From: Flavobacteriaceae bacterium UBA7302
GTDB lineage: Bacteria; Bacteroidota; Bacteroidia; Flavobacteriales; Flavobacteriaceae
DNA length: 64,000 nt
Assembly (NCBI GenBank): GCA_002471825.1
Contig: DKQS01000002.1
Span: 1 to 64,000, forward strand
Reading direction: 5' to 3'
Position 1 is the stretch's first letter; each line of letters starts with the position of its first letter. A model generated the notes under the pieces. That model was not told the DNA's origin and did not search any database. It saw nothing but the letters and a program-made list of their open reading frames with translations. A program made the translations under genes and the position numbers. Shown one piece after another: positions 54,801-63,919 of the stretch.

Positions 54801-55233
54801 AGTCAATTACATTTTACGAAATTTAGAGGAGGGTCCTCATACCTTGACGCTAAAAGCCTGGGATACCTACAATAATTCATCCGAAGCAACGTTAAACTTT
54901 GTTGTGGTCAGTGATGCTACAATCAATTTGGAGAACGTTTTAAATTATCCGAATCCGTTTGTAAATTACACGGAGTTTTGGTTCAATCACAACAAGCCAA
55001 ACGAACCACTCGAAGTTCAAGTTCAAATCTTTACCGTGTCCGGAAAGTTGGTGAAAACCATCAATCAGAATGTGCAAACCACTGGGAATCTATCAAGAGG
55101 AATCACATGGAACGGTTTGGATGATTTCGGACAAAAAATTGGAAAAGGCGTATATGTCTATAAACTAAGAGTAAAATCAACTATTAGCAATCTCGTTTCT
55201 GAGAAGTATGAAAAGCTTGTCATACTTCAATAA
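51841..55233 (+). CDS. porU: Type IX secretion sortase PorU
   Basis: The 1130-residue protein has a signal peptide (about residues 1-19, ending AQAQ), a long N-terminal domain and a gingipain-type C25 peptidase domain. The likely catalytic residues are H642 in NYFGHGGEDG and C676 in TITCEFSRFDN. The C-terminus (NYPNPFVNYTEF...KGVYVYKLRV) is a T9SS-type C-terminal domain. PorU cleaves the C-terminal signals of T9SS cargo and attaches cargo to the cell surface. It is followed by porV after 34 bases. AAGGAG lies only 2 bases before the start codon. Confidence 0.95.
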   Translation: MKRFFLLFFILFLGVAQAQVQNSVLAEGTWFKFSIDTTGVFKIDRSFLQQLGVSTNGLDPRKIRIYGNGGTMLPELNSEPRLDDLQENAIYVEGQDDGVFDADDFILFYGKGPHDWEVNTTDGIATHRFNIFSEKSYYFLTIGDTDGKRVRTRIPPLVVSSNPIRDYDDYIFVERDERSLLGAGTQWFFNEDLNSVANADFTIPFPNALPGSNLRIKVRGVSNSVIETSLNVTANGTNLFDIVFPAVNPQSLTKAFALQQSATVPVNSSNVTVNLTYDNRGNPSAEAYLDYIEVQGKKSLVYDGKQYSFRSFQQANSFDNVQYTIVNGVDAFDVWDVTNHINPQIITNQTFVADFTFEDFGGSLKEYVVLAKDDFYTPIIESDSRVANQNLHGLQDINYLIITNNELAAQAQRLVDYHQANSNLNGSVVDIDQIYNEFGSGSKDITAIRDFIKYLYDNNSTPSGKLKYVCFFGDSSYDYKDRIPSNNNIVPVKLSDISFNLASSFVTDDYYVMLDPIEGNMQLSHTIDVVSGRIPVSDISQAKDVVDKMLSYYNADAIGDWRNTITLIADDIDESFDEDIQLGVEEIADDIRNNKPIFNISKIYMDAFVQQNTAAGERYPEVNRAITNAIEKGTLVMNYFGHGGEDGLATERIVDKPQIQEFVHPKTLPLFITITCEFSRFDNPARITAGELTFWNRNGGAASMITTTREVFIPNGQEFNRQLTRTLLAFNNEDYTIAESLMLTKNQFRSSQKYFVYYFGDPAMKLAIPKPNIRITKMNDVDITQSLDTIKALSKIKFEGVVVDENNNPLPNFNGTLSTTIFDKPIDKTTLLNDGVGSTMTFDTQDSKIFRGKSSIENGSFSFDFIVPKDIKIAFGKGKLSFYAENGTEDKGGFNFDVVVGGINENAPEDTVGPEIQLFMNDESFLDGGNTNSSPNLIAVLKDPSGINTSITAVDHDIVAILDGDTNNPIVLNDFYQTELNDFTSGKVNYILRNLEEGPHTLTLKAWDTYNNSSEATLNFVVVSDATINLENVLNYPNPFVNYTEFWFNHNKPNEPLEVQVQIFTVSGKLVKTINQNVQTTGNLSRGITWNGLDDFGQKIGKGVYVYKLRVKSTISNLVSEKYEKLVILQ

Positions 55234-55267
55234 AAAATGAGTATTTTGCTTCAAACTAACAAAAACA

Positions 55268-56407
55268 ATGAGAAAAATTATTCTTTTTAGTGCGTTGGCC
55301 CTTTTGTTCTCGACAAAAGGTTTCGCACAAACTACAGGAGGAATTACAACTGCAGCTCCATTCTTATTAATTCCACCAGATGCCCGTGCAGGAGGTATGG
55401 GTGATATGGGTGTGGCTACTTCAGCCGATGCCTTCTCACTTTTTCACAATCCAGCAAAAATGGCTTTTGGAAGCCGACAAGTATTTGCAGGTTTAACCTA
55501 CTCACCATGGTTAAGGAACCTAACCGATGATATTTTTATCGGTAGTGCGTCTTACATCAACCGTTTTGATGAAAATTCGGCATGGGGAGCAGAATTCAGA
55601 TATTTTTCTCTCGGTGAAATCAATTTGACCGACAATCAAGGAAATCCAAATGGATCAATCAATCCTAATGAATTTGTGATTTCTGGTGCCTATTCCTTGA
55701 AGTTGAGTGAAACATTCTCAATGGGTGTTGGATTGAAATATTTACGTTCCAATTTGGCTTTCAACGGTACAGCTGGAAACGCGCTACAGCCAATCAATTC
55801 GTTTGCGGTAGATATTTCTGGTTATTACCAATCATTTGAAGAAAATTACGGAAGCTTTAATGGTCGTTATAGAATCGGATTTAATATTACCAACATCGGT
55901 CCAAAAGTATCGTATGTTCCCGGTGAAGAAGATTTTATCCCAACCAATTTGAAGTTTGGTGGTGGATTTGATTTCATCTTGGATGATTACAACATTATCT
56001 CAACCAACCTTGAATTCACAAAATTATTGGTCCCAACGCCACCAGTGCGTGATGCCAATGGTAATGTGGTGGAAGGGAAAGACGATAATGTAGGTTGGAT
56101 TAGCGGAATCTTCCAATCCTTTGGTGATGCACCAGGTGGATTTAGCGAAGAGTTACAAGAATTTACTTGGGCTTTAGGTGCTGAGTACTTGTACAACAAT
56201 GCATTCGCACTACGTGCAGGATACTTTAATGAAAGTGAAGTAAAAGGTAACCGTCAGTATTTTACCATCGGTGCCGGATTTAGAACCAACGCATTGAATG
56301 TAGATTTATCTTATTTGATCAATTCTTCAGATGTGAACAATCCATTGGAGAATTCGTTGCGATTTGGATTGTCATTTGACCTAGGTGAGATTTATGACGA
56401 TTATTAA
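55268..56407 (+). CDS. porV: Type IX secretion outer-membrane protein PorV
   Basis: The 379-residue protein has a signal peptide ending FAQ (about residue 21). It then has the PorV N-terminus PFLLIPPDARAGGMGDMGVA, NPAKMAF, and a series of amphipathic beta strands of a FadL-like barrel. PorV shuttles cargo from the translocon to PorU at the outer membrane. The gene order porU-porV with gldJ divergent matches other Flavobacteriia. A terminator follows 21 bases after the stop. Confidence 0.95.
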   Translation: MRKIILFSALALLFSTKGFAQTTGGITTAAPFLLIPPDARAGGMGDMGVATSADAFSLFHNPAKMAFGSRQVFAGLTYSPWLRNLTDDIFIGSASYINRFDENSAWGAEFRYFSLGEINLTDNQGNPNGSINPNEFVISGAYSLKLSETFSMGVGLKYLRSNLAFNGTAGNALQPINSFAVDISGYYQSFEENYGSFNGRYRIGFNITNIGPKVSYVPGEEDFIPTNLKFGGGFDFILDDYNIISTNLEFTKLLVPTPPVRDANGNVVEGKDDNVGWISGIFQSFGDAPGGFSEELQEFTWALGAEYLYNNAFALRAGYFNESEVKGNRQYFTIGAGFRTNALNVDLSYLINSSDVNNPLENSLRFGLSFDLGEIYDDY

Positions 56408-56428
56408 TCGAATCAAAAATAAACAAAG

Positions 56429-56457
56429 AAAGCAGTCCGAAATGGCTGCTTTTTTTT
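56429..56457 (+). terminator. Terminator after porV
   Basis: AAAGCAGTC (56429-56437) pairs with GGCTGCTTT (56444-56452), with one T-G pair and the loop CGAAAT. A T run follows. It ends the porU-porV unit 12 bases before the cdd start. Confidence 0.85.
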
Positions 56458-56469
56458 ACCTTTAAATTG

Positions 56470-56952
56470 ATGAAAAAAATTGATGTCAGTACCAAAGCTG
56501 TTCAATTTGAATCGGTGGCTGATTTATCAGCTCAAGAACAGGACTTATTTTCAAAGGCGATCGAGGCACAACATAATGCCTATGCGCCCTATTCAAACTT
56601 TCATGTAGGTACATCTGTGTTGTTAGAAGACGGCACTGTCATTACTGGTAACAATCAAGAAAACGCGGCCTATCCATCCGGCATGTGTGCGGAACGTGTT
56701 GCCATTTGGAAAGTGGGTTCTTCTCACCCCAATAAAAAAATATTGGCCATTGCCATTGTAGCAGGATCGGAGTCAAAACCGGTAAACAGACCCGTTGGAC
56801 CTTGTGGTGCTTGCCGCCAAACTTTGTTGGAGTATGAAATCAATCAAAAAGAGAATATTGAGTTGTTATTTAAGGGTGATACAGGGCCAATTATTAAGGT
56901 AGCATCCATCAATGATTTGCTCCCCTTTAATTTTGACAGTTCTTACTTATAA
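56470..56952 (+). CDS. cdd: Cytidine deaminase
   Basis: The 160-residue tetrameric-type cytidine deaminase converts cytidine to uridine in pyrimidine salvage. The zinc site is C73, C112 and C115 (GMCAERVA, PCGACRQ), with the proton-shuttling E75. NAYAPYSNFHVG is the substrate-binding N-terminal motif. ATG 56470 was chosen over an adjacent TTG. It lies close behind the porV terminator, so its promoter is probably weak or upstream read-through is used; no exact -7 element was seen. Confidence 0.95.
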   Translation: MKKIDVSTKAVQFESVADLSAQEQDLFSKAIEAQHNAYAPYSNFHVGTSVLLEDGTVITGNNQENAAYPSGMCAERVAIWKVGSSHPNKKILAIAIVAGSESKPVNRPVGPCGACRQTLLEYEINQKENIELLFKGDTGPIIKVASINDLLPFNFDSSYL

Positions 56953-56991
56953 AAAAGTGTAGGAAATAGTTTCACTCTTAAATCAATCTGT

Positions 56992-56999
56992 TATTTTTG
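56992..56999 (+). promoter_or_regulatory. Putative promoter -7 element of guaA
   Basis: TATTTTTG is an exact TAnnTTTG match. A TTTC, one base off the -33 TTTG, lies 18 bases upstream at 56970-56973. The predicted transcription start is 57003, the A of the guaA ATG, so the mRNA may be leaderless. Confidence 0.55.
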
Positions 57000-57002
57000 C
57001 AC

Positions 57003-58538
57003 ATGCAACAAGACTACGTACTTATTTTAGACTTTGGTTCTCAGTATACGCAACTCATTGCACGTCGAGTTAGAGAACTGAATATTTACTGTGAAATCCA
57101 TCCGTATAATAAAATTCCTAAATCGTTAGATCGGGTAAAAGCTGTGATTCTCTCCGGAAGTCCTAATTCGGTAAGAGGAGAGCAGGTATTACATCCTGAT
57201 TTATCGAACATCAAAGGAAAAATACCACTTTTGGCCGTATGTTACGGAGCACAATATTTAGCACATTTCTCTGGAGGTGAGGTGGCTGAATCAAATACTC
57301 GAGAGTATGGAAGGGCAAACTTGTCTTACATTAAAGGAGGCGAGGCTTTCTTTGAAAATATTCCTTGGGAGAGTCAGGTTTGGATGAGTCATTCTGATAC
57401 GATCAAGCATTTACCAACAAACGGTCTATTGCTAGCCAGTACCCGAGATGTAGAAAATGCAGCTTATCGAATTGACGGCGAAGACACCTATGGAATTCAG
57501 TTTCATCCAGAAGTCTACCATTCGAAAGACGGAAAGCAAATCTTGTCGAATTTCTTGGTGAACATTGCCAAGGTATCACAAACATGGACTTCCGAATCTT
57601 TTGTAGATAGTACCGTTGCCGAATTGAAAGAAACATTGGGTAATGATAAAGTCGTTTTAGGACTGTCCGGAGGGGTTGATTCTTCCGTGGCTGCCGTATT
57701 GTTGCACAAGGCCATTGGAAAGAACTTGTATTGCATCTTTGTAAACAACGGACTGTTGCGTAAAAATGAGTTCGAAAGTGTGTTAGAGCAATACGAAGGT
57801 ATGGGCTTAAACGTTAAAGGTGTAGATGCTTCGGCATTGTTTTTGAAGAATCTTGAAGGAATTTCAGAACCTGAAGCAAAACGTAAATCGATTGGGAATA
57901 CCTTTATTGACGTTTTTGACGATGAAGCACATCAGATTCAAGATGTAAAGTGGTTGGTGCAGGGAACAATTTATCCAGATGTCATCGAATCAGTTTCGGT
58001 GAACGGAGGACCCTCTGCTACCATTAAGAGTCACCATAACGTAGGTGGCTTGCCTGATTTTATGAAATTGAAAGTAATTGAACCTTTGAAATCGATATTT
58101 AAAGACGAGGTAAGAAGAGTGGGGAAAACATTAGGGATTTCTCAAGATATTCTAGGGCGTCATCCGTATCCAGGTCCTGGATTGGGAATTCGTATTTTGG
58201 GAGATATTACCGCCGAAAAAGTTCGAATGCTCCAAGAAGTTGATTACATTTTCATCAACGGATTGAAGGAGCATGGTTTATACGATAGCATTTGGCAAGC
58301 AGGAGCGATGTTGCTTCCAGTAAATTCCGTAGGTGTGATGGGTGATGAGCGTACCTACGAGAAAGTAGTTGCCTTGAGAGCCGTAGAAAGTACCGATGGA
58401 ATGACAGCAGATTGGGTAGATTTACCCTACAAGTTTTTACAAAAGATATCAAACCAAATAATCAACAATGTGAAAGGAGTGAACCGAGTTGTGTACGACA
58501 TTAGCTCGAAGCCTCCTGCAACTATAGAATGGGAATAG
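57003..58538 (+). CDS. guaA: GMP synthase (glutamine-hydrolysing) GuaA
   Basis: The 511-residue enzyme makes GMP from XMP, glutamine and ATP. It has an N-terminal class I glutaminase domain (ILDFGSQYTQLIARRVREL, nucleophile C80 in LAVCYGAQ, QFHPEVYHS). The ATP pyrophosphatase domain follows, with the PP-loop GLSGGVDSSVAAVLL, QGTIYPDVIES and the C-terminal GVNRVVYDISSKPPATIEWE. ATG 57003 was chosen; an upstream TTG overlaps the promoter. The next gene begins 4 bases after its stop. Confidence 0.98.
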   Translation: MQQDYVLILDFGSQYTQLIARRVRELNIYCEIHPYNKIPKSLDRVKAVILSGSPNSVRGEQVLHPDLSNIKGKIPLLAVCYGAQYLAHFSGGEVAESNTREYGRANLSYIKGGEAFFENIPWESQVWMSHSDTIKHLPTNGLLLASTRDVENAAYRIDGEDTYGIQFHPEVYHSKDGKQILSNFLVNIAKVSQTWTSESFVDSTVAELKETLGNDKVVLGLSGGVDSSVAAVLLHKAIGKNLYCIFVNNGLLRKNEFESVLEQYEGMGLNVKGVDASALFLKNLEGISEPEAKRKSIGNTFIDVFDDEAHQIQDVKWLVQGTIYPDVIESVSVNGGPSATIKSHHNVGGLPDFMKLKVIEPLKSIFKDEVRRVGKTLGISQDILGRHPYPGPGLGIRILGDITAEKVRMLQEVDYIFINGLKEHGLYDSIWQAGAMLLPVNSVGVMGDERTYEKVVALRAVESTDGMTADWVDLPYKFLQKISNQIINNVKGVNRVVYDISSKPPATIEWE

Positions 58539-58542
58539 CCTT

Positions 58543-60159
58543 ATGAAGCAATTGAAGTTTTTAGTTTTTTTATGCATTCTTTCTTTCACCGTTTCCTGCG
58601 GACAGCAGAAGCGTTACATTCAGTACAAGGTGAAAGAGGGGGAGACCATGAAGGTGATTGCAAAAAAATTGAAAATGAAAACCAAGGCTTTGAAGCGTTT
58701 GAATCCAGATGTGACAAGTGAGCCTAGGTCCAATACCTTCATTGTTGTTCCAGAATCCAACTTATTGCGCTTTCAGAATAGCGACCAGTACAAGGCCATT
58801 GAAAAGAAACAAGATTCCATCAATGAAATTGTCAAGGCAGAACAAATCAAAAAGGATAGTATCGCGGCTGTAAATGCACAATTCATTACCCATGAAATTG
58901 CCAAAGGGGATACTTTTTATAGTTTGACCAAACGGTACAATGTTCCTGCCGATACTTTATTTGCTTTGAATCCGAGGCTTAAAAACGGACTCAAATTAGG
59001 TGATACCATTCGTGTGAAAAGAGTGGTCTTAACCGATAATCTAGAGGATGTCTTCTATTACAGCGATTATATTGATCCGACAGTAGCAGTAAAGGTTGCC
59101 ATGCTTTTACCTTTTAATGCTCAGAAGTATCAGGCCGATACCTTAACTCCGAAAGAGATCTTTACTGGGAATGCTAGATTGTTAAACATTGCCACAGACT
59201 TTTATTTGGGTGCATCAGTTGCCATTGACTCTTTACGAAGGAAAGGTGTTAAGGTTGATGTGAATGTTTACGATACCGGAGATCCACGAAACAATATGGT
59301 AGGTTCAGTGATTGCTGGAGGATCTTTAAATGACGCAGATGCCATCATAGGACCGTTGTTTTCAAATCAAGCACAGACTGTTGCTGCTAGTGTAAGCAAA
59401 CCTGTGATTTTCCCTGTGTATTCTAGAAGTCAATCGCAATTTGCCTACGGCAACCTTGTGAAAACCGCTACTGAGAAAGACGTATTCCGTCAGGAGTTGG
59501 AGAACTACATTACTAGTACTTTTGGAAGCGGAAACATCATCATTGTTAGTGATGGTAAAGGACCTAGTATGCAAGATGCCAACTTGATCAAGTCGGCCCT
59601 TTCGTATAATGATAGCATCGCATCCATCAATATTTTATTTCCAGAAGAAGGATTCATTGATAAAGAAAAGTTTACCAATATCATGAAGCCGAATACCCAG
59701 AATTGGATTGTATTGGCAACAGATGATCGTGTAACGATTTCGAGTACCATAAATAGCTTAATTAGCCTTCCCGAAGAAACTACGGCCAAACTATTGGCCT
59801 ACAATCGTACGGATGCCTACGACAATTTAGACAACAAGAAGTTGGCGCAATTGAAGTTTGTCTATGTGACTGATGAATTTGTCAATGAGGAATCTCTAGG
59901 AGTGCAATCTTTTAATGCGATGTATCGAAAGAAGAACAAAACCATGCCTTCCTTCTACGCGACCAAAGGATTCGATATCACTTATGATATCTTGATCCGA
60001 TTGGCTTCAGGAAATACGTTGAATACCACTTTCCAAGACGGACCTTCTTATCGTGTGGAAACCAAGTTTGATTATCGAGGCACGTCGATTACTCCTGCCA
60101 ATCGAGGATTGTTTGTGGTAGAATTTAATGAGGATTTATCCCTTACGAGGATCAAATAG
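58543..60159 (+). CDS. LysM-domain lipoprotein with a periplasmic binding-protein fold
   Basis: The 538-residue protein has a lipoprotein signal peptide (TVSC, C19). LysM domains lie at about residues 27-70 (YKVKEGETMKVIAKKLKM) and 113-157 (HEIAKGDTFYSLTKRYNV). The rest resembles ABC-type amino acid receptor proteins (VAMLLPFNAQKY, GSVIAGGSLNDADAIIGPLF, TEKDVFRQEL). The LysM parts probably hold it to peptidoglycan. The ligand or partner is unknown. It starts 4 bases after guaA and is convergent with the next gene, 6 bases apart. Confidence 0.83.
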   Translation: MKQLKFLVFLCILSFTVSCGQQKRYIQYKVKEGETMKVIAKKLKMKTKALKRLNPDVTSEPRSNTFIVVPESNLLRFQNSDQYKAIEKKQDSINEIVKAEQIKKDSIAAVNAQFITHEIAKGDTFYSLTKRYNVPADTLFALNPRLKNGLKLGDTIRVKRVVLTDNLEDVFYYSDYIDPTVAVKVAMLLPFNAQKYQADTLTPKEIFTGNARLLNIATDFYLGASVAIDSLRRKGVKVDVNVYDTGDPRNNMVGSVIAGGSLNDADAIIGPLFSNQAQTVAASVSKPVIFPVYSRSQSQFAYGNLVKTATEKDVFRQELENYITSTFGSGNIIIVSDGKGPSMQDANLIKSALSYNDSIASINILFPEEGFIDKEKFTNIMKPNTQNWIVLATDDRVTISSTINSLISLPEETTAKLLAYNRTDAYDNLDNKKLAQLKFVYVTDEFVNEESLGVQSFNAMYRKKNKTMPSFYATKGFDITYDILIRLASGNTLNTTFQDGPSYRVETKFDYRGTSITPANRGLFVVEFNEDLSLTRIK

Positions 60160-60165
60160 AAACGC

Positions 60166-60681
60166 TTAGATTCGTTTCATTTGCTGCTTCAACATTTGCA
60201 TCTGCTCTTTTAGAACACCATGCTTGTCCAGCTTTTTAGCTTCTGATAGCAACGTTGTTGCTTCACGTTTTCTTCGTTTTGTCATGGCAATTCCGGCTAA
60301 TTGAAGTTTGGCCATTGCCAAATCGGTATCCATAGACAATCCCAATTTAATAGCTCGCTTAAAGTATTTTTCAGCCTTTGTGATATTGGTCTGACTCAAC
60401 ATTACACCATGCAAATAATTAAAATATCCTTGTTGCTTTTTCACTAAGGCAGCTTCTGGATTCTTAATATAATCCAACCACTTTTTTGCTCCTTCAAAGT
60501 TTTGTCTTCTCAATTGCAAAAAAGCCAATAGGATGAACTCGTTTTTAAAGTAAAGGAATACAAAAATACCAGCTAAAAGCACCAATGAGATTCCGTTTCC
60601 AATATGCCCTTGACTGAATTCGTATCCAGCCCAGGCAGTGATTAAAATTGCGATTACGAGTTTTATATTTTTATGAAACAT
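60166..60681 (-). CDS. Small membrane protein with TPR-like repeats
   Basis: The 171-residue product has two hydrophobic segments near the N-terminus (about residues 7-21 and 30-54) and a helical C-terminal part that reads as two to three tetratricopeptide-like units (KAEKYFKRAIKLGL, AMAKLQLAGIAMTKRRKREA). I do not recognise a specific function. It lies 49 bases downstream of the cytochrome c biogenesis gene on the same strand and may be co-transcribed with it. Confidence 0.75.
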   Translation of the reverse strand: MFHKNIKLVIAILITAWAGYEFSQGHIGNGISLVLLAGIFVFLYFKNEFILLAFLQLRRQNFEGAKKWLDYIKNPEAALVKKQQGYFNYLHGVMLSQTNITKAEKYFKRAIKLGLSMDTDLAMAKLQLAGIAMTKRRKREATTLLSEAKKLDKHGVLKEQMQMLKQQMKRI

Positions 60682-60730
60682 ACTTGCTTAATTTGACCAA
60701 CAAAAATAATGAATTAATACGATTAGCGAT

Positions 60731-63700
60731 TTACTTTCGGTAATACTTTCGATTTCTAAACCAGGCGATGGTTCCTAAAACGGCAACAAAAGCAACAGAG
60801 TAATACACCGAACTTGGGGTGATTACACGATCACCACTTGCATAAGAATGCAAACCAGCCAAGTAGAAATTCACTCCGAAGTAAGTCATCATGATAGATG
60901 CGTACGCAATTACCGACCATAAGTTGTAGGTATATCTTCCTCTCAATCCTGGAATCAAACGCATGTGCAACACAAAGGCATAGATCATAATGGAGATCAG
61001 CGCCCAAGTTTCCTTTGGATCCCATCCCCAATAACGACCCCAACTTTCATTGGCCCACATTCCGCCTAAGAAGTTACCGATGGTCAACATGATCAATCCT
61101 ACGGTAACCGCCATTTCATTAACGATCGTTATTTCCTTGATATTGATTTCCATCTTCTTCTTGTTCTTCTTGGTAGTGAAGATGATTAAAAACAAGGCTA
61201 CAACACCTAGAATCATTCCTAATGACAAGGGACCATAACTCGCTACGATGATCGATACGTGTACCAATAGCCACCATGAGTTCAATACCGGCTGTAAGTT
61301 GGCAATTTCAGGATCTAGCCAACTACCCAATGCAATCATCAAAATAATGGCTGTCACGAATGTTGCAGCACCGATGGTTAAGACTGACTTTCTTCCTAAG
61401 TACAACCCAAATAAGAGGGTTGCCCATGCTACATAAATGATGCTCTCGTAGGCATTACTCCAAGGAGCATTTCCACTAATGTACCAACGGGTTATCAACC
61501 CTAAGGTATGTAGAAGGAACAACGCAATTACCACTCCAATAAGGAATTTCACTACATAATTCACCCATCTCTTTTTAGAGAAAATTTGCACGATTACAAA
61601 CGCAATTAACAACACACTCACCATGGCATAATACCTAAAAAGCCTGCTGAAAACGTTGAACTCGTTGTAGGCAATTTCTGCCTCAATTTTGTTTTCAGAT
61701 GGATATACAGCTGCACCTTTTTGCATCTGGAATTTCTTAATGCCATCTAAAATTTGGTCTGCTCTTGAGTAATCGTTGGTTCTTTTTGCCGATTGTAACA
61801 ATTGTACATACAAAGGCAATGACTTCCGAACGAATAAGGAATCTTGCGCATTGAATTTGGCATCAAAGGTTTCTGGTTGAGAAACCCATTTGTTATTCTC
61901 ATCATCCGGAATAGGATAAATTTTTAAGATGCCTCCACCAATAGCCCCGTACAATAATCCGATTCTTCGATCAATCTTGATAAGGTCTGTTTCAAACTTA
62001 TTCTGAATCTTTTTCTTCTGAGCTTCGGCTACTTTTTCTTTGATTTTGTATTCGCCACGGGGAGTAATGAAGTCAGACAATCGTGCGCGAAGTACATCCT
62101 TAGGTAACCCTAAGAATTCGCGGATCTGAGTATTTCCTTCCTCTAAGTAAATAATCGGTACTTCAAACCAAAGTCTCGGATTTTCAATGATGGATAGCAA
62201 TACCTGACTCGGTTTCATTCCCTTGAAATCTTCGGTCTGTGCTACTTTTCGAACTACCTCAGAAGCGAAGGTATGGGCTGGTTTCATTCGACCACCAGCA
62301 TCTTGAATAACCAAACGGCTAAACTTTTCGGCATGCTCTACAGAAACCATATTGGCTTGTAGAATGGAATCAATTTGAAAATCAGAAATTCTTTGACTGT
62401 TATGGTCTTGGTGTTGGGCAAAACCAATTGACATAAAGAGTAAGAAAGCAATGGCCGATAAGGTCGCTTTCTTCTTTCTAATTTTTTTCAAGCTCTTACG
62501 CAAGTCGTCAAAACGAGTCTTTGGTGCGAATAGAATGCTGATCATTCCGATGTATAAGAACGAATAACCCAAGTAGGTGATAAAAGTTCCCAAAAAGTCG
62601 TGATTCACCGATAAATGCGTCTCCTCCGTTGGCCCTGATAAGTCGTAACTCGATTGGAAGAATTTGTATCCGCGGTGATCTAGTATATGATTCATATAGA
62701 TTCGATAATCAAAAGTCTCCTCCGGATCAATCACCGTCACTTCACTTGCATAAGAAGCGGCACTTTCTGAACCTGGGTATTTTTCTAATTGAAAATCGTT
62801 GAGCTTCACGCTAAATGGCGTTTCCAGTAACTTGGCACCGTACCACATTCTAAAGTTCAAATCGCCAATCGAAAAGTTCTTGGCGTTGTCACTTACATAT
62901 TGTCCTCCTGTTAATTCCACTCGCTTGGTACCAGTTTCCGTAGAAACGTCTAATACAATTACGTCTAAGGCCTGGTCGCTCTTGGGTCCGCGAATCATTT
63001 GCATGCTTCCCTTTCCAGGGTATTGAGGAACTACAAAAGGCAATCCGGCGACATTGTACAAGGATCGAAGTTTGAAATCTTGCACCACCTCTTTTTCAAC
63101 AGTGCCTTTATCCATAGTGGCCATTACCTGAAAGTTTCCGTCACTTTTGGTTAGGATTTTTAAGGAATCGTTACGCTTAAAAATATTGATGGTGGCATTC
63201 TTTTCTTCGGTGTCATAACCCACTAGAATGTTGTGAATGTTCTGAATGGTACCACGTTTTATATAGTGTTCGTGTCGTGAACCTCCCGAAGATTCTACTA
63301 GGAACAAAAACTCCTCGCCGTTTTCGTCGGCTATGAATTTATTTTCGGCCCAAGGAATGTAGTCAACTAGTTCAATTTTATAGTCTTGCCCTTTAAAGTC
63401 GTCTTCGACAGCCCAAGAATTTGATCCCCACGCAGATAGTACAATCGGATCGTGTTTGGTTTTTTGAACCTGACCATCATCTACGACTGTATTTACGTAG
63501 GTGGTTTCTGATAAGAATTGATTGGTCGTCTCGCCCTCATTGATCAGCATGATGCCCTCGTAACCCACATAGCGGGTAATGGCTGCACCTAAGATGATGA
63601 AGATGAATGCTAGGTGAAACATCAATACGGGCCATTTCTCTTTTCGAAGCAATCGATATCTGAAAATATTTCCTGTGAAATTGATCACAAACAATCCCAT

Positions 63701-63859
63701 GATTCCTTCAAACCACCATGAATTGTAAATCAAAGCTTTTGCCGTCTGGGTACCAAAATCATTTTCGATAAAGGTGGCAATTCCCATAGCAATGGCGAAT
63801 GCAAAAAATAACACGGCCATTAGGCGGGTAGAGAAGAGAAATTCGAGGTACTTTTTCAT
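60731..63859 (-). CDS. ccsBA: ResB-CcsA fusion for cytochrome c biogenesis (CcsBA)
   Basis: The 1042-residue membrane protein joins an N-terminal ResB-like half (membrane helices near residues 10-30 and 50-70, and a large periplasmic part) to a C-terminal CcsA half. CcsA carries the haem-handling WWD motif, ESWGRYWGWDPKETW (about residues 938-952). The protein exports haem and attaches it to apocytochrome c (System II). An extra domain of some 300 residues between the halves has a second hydrophobic helix near residue 470. It has its own promoter. Confidence 0.94.
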   Translation of the reverse strand: MKKYLEFLFSTRLMAVLFFAFAIAMGIATFIENDFGTQTAKALIYNSWWFEGIMGLFVINFTGNIFRYRLLRKEKWPVLMFHLAFIFIILGAAITRYVGYEGIMLINEGETTNQFLSETTYVNTVVDDGQVQKTKHDPIVLSAWGSNSWAVEDDFKGQDYKIELVDYIPWAENKFIADENGEEFLFLVESSGGSRHEHYIKRGTIQNIHNILVGYDTEEKNATINIFKRNDSLKILTKSDGNFQVMATMDKGTVEKEVVQDFKLRSLYNVAGLPFVVPQYPGKGSMQMIRGPKSDQALDVIVLDVSTETGTKRVELTGGQYVSDNAKNFSIGDLNFRMWYGAKLLETPFSVKLNDFQLEKYPGSESAASYASEVTVIDPEETFDYRIYMNHILDHRGYKFFQSSYDLSGPTEETHLSVNHDFLGTFITYLGYSFLYIGMISILFAPKTRFDDLRKSLKKIRKKKATLSAIAFLLFMSIGFAQHQDHNSQRISDFQIDSILQANMVSVEHAEKFSRLVIQDAGGRMKPAHTFASEVVRKVAQTEDFKGMKPSQVLLSIIENPRLWFEVPIIYLEEGNTQIREFLGLPKDVLRARLSDFITPRGEYKIKEKVAEAQKKKIQNKFETDLIKIDRRIGLLYGAIGGGILKIYPIPDDENNKWVSQPETFDAKFNAQDSLFVRKSLPLYVQLLQSAKRTNDYSRADQILDGIKKFQMQKGAAVYPSENKIEAEIAYNEFNVFSRLFRYYAMVSVLLIAFVIVQIFSKKRWVNYVVKFLIGVVIALFLLHTLGLITRWYISGNAPWSNAYESIIYVAWATLLFGLYLGRKSVLTIGAATFVTAIILMIALGSWLDPEIANLQPVLNSWWLLVHVSIIVASYGPLSLGMILGVVALFLIIFTTKKNKKKMEINIKEITIVNEMAVTVGLIMLTIGNFLGGMWANESWGRYWGWDPKETWALISIMIYAFVLHMRLIPGLRGRYTYNLWSVIAYASIMMTYFGVNFYLAGLHSYASGDRVITPSSVYYSVAFVAVLGTIAWFRNRKYYRK

Positions 63860-63885
63860 AAAAACATCATCTGTAAAAACTCACG

Positions 63886-63893
63886 CAAAAATA
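63886..63893 (-). promoter_or_regulatory. Putative promoter -7 element of ccsBA
   Basis: On the minus strand TATTTTTG matches TAnnTTTG exactly. The predicted transcription start is near 63882, giving a leader of about 23 bases before the ATG at 63859. Confidence 0.55.
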
Positions 63894-63919
63894 AGGATTC
63901 GACCTCGTTTTTTTAAACT

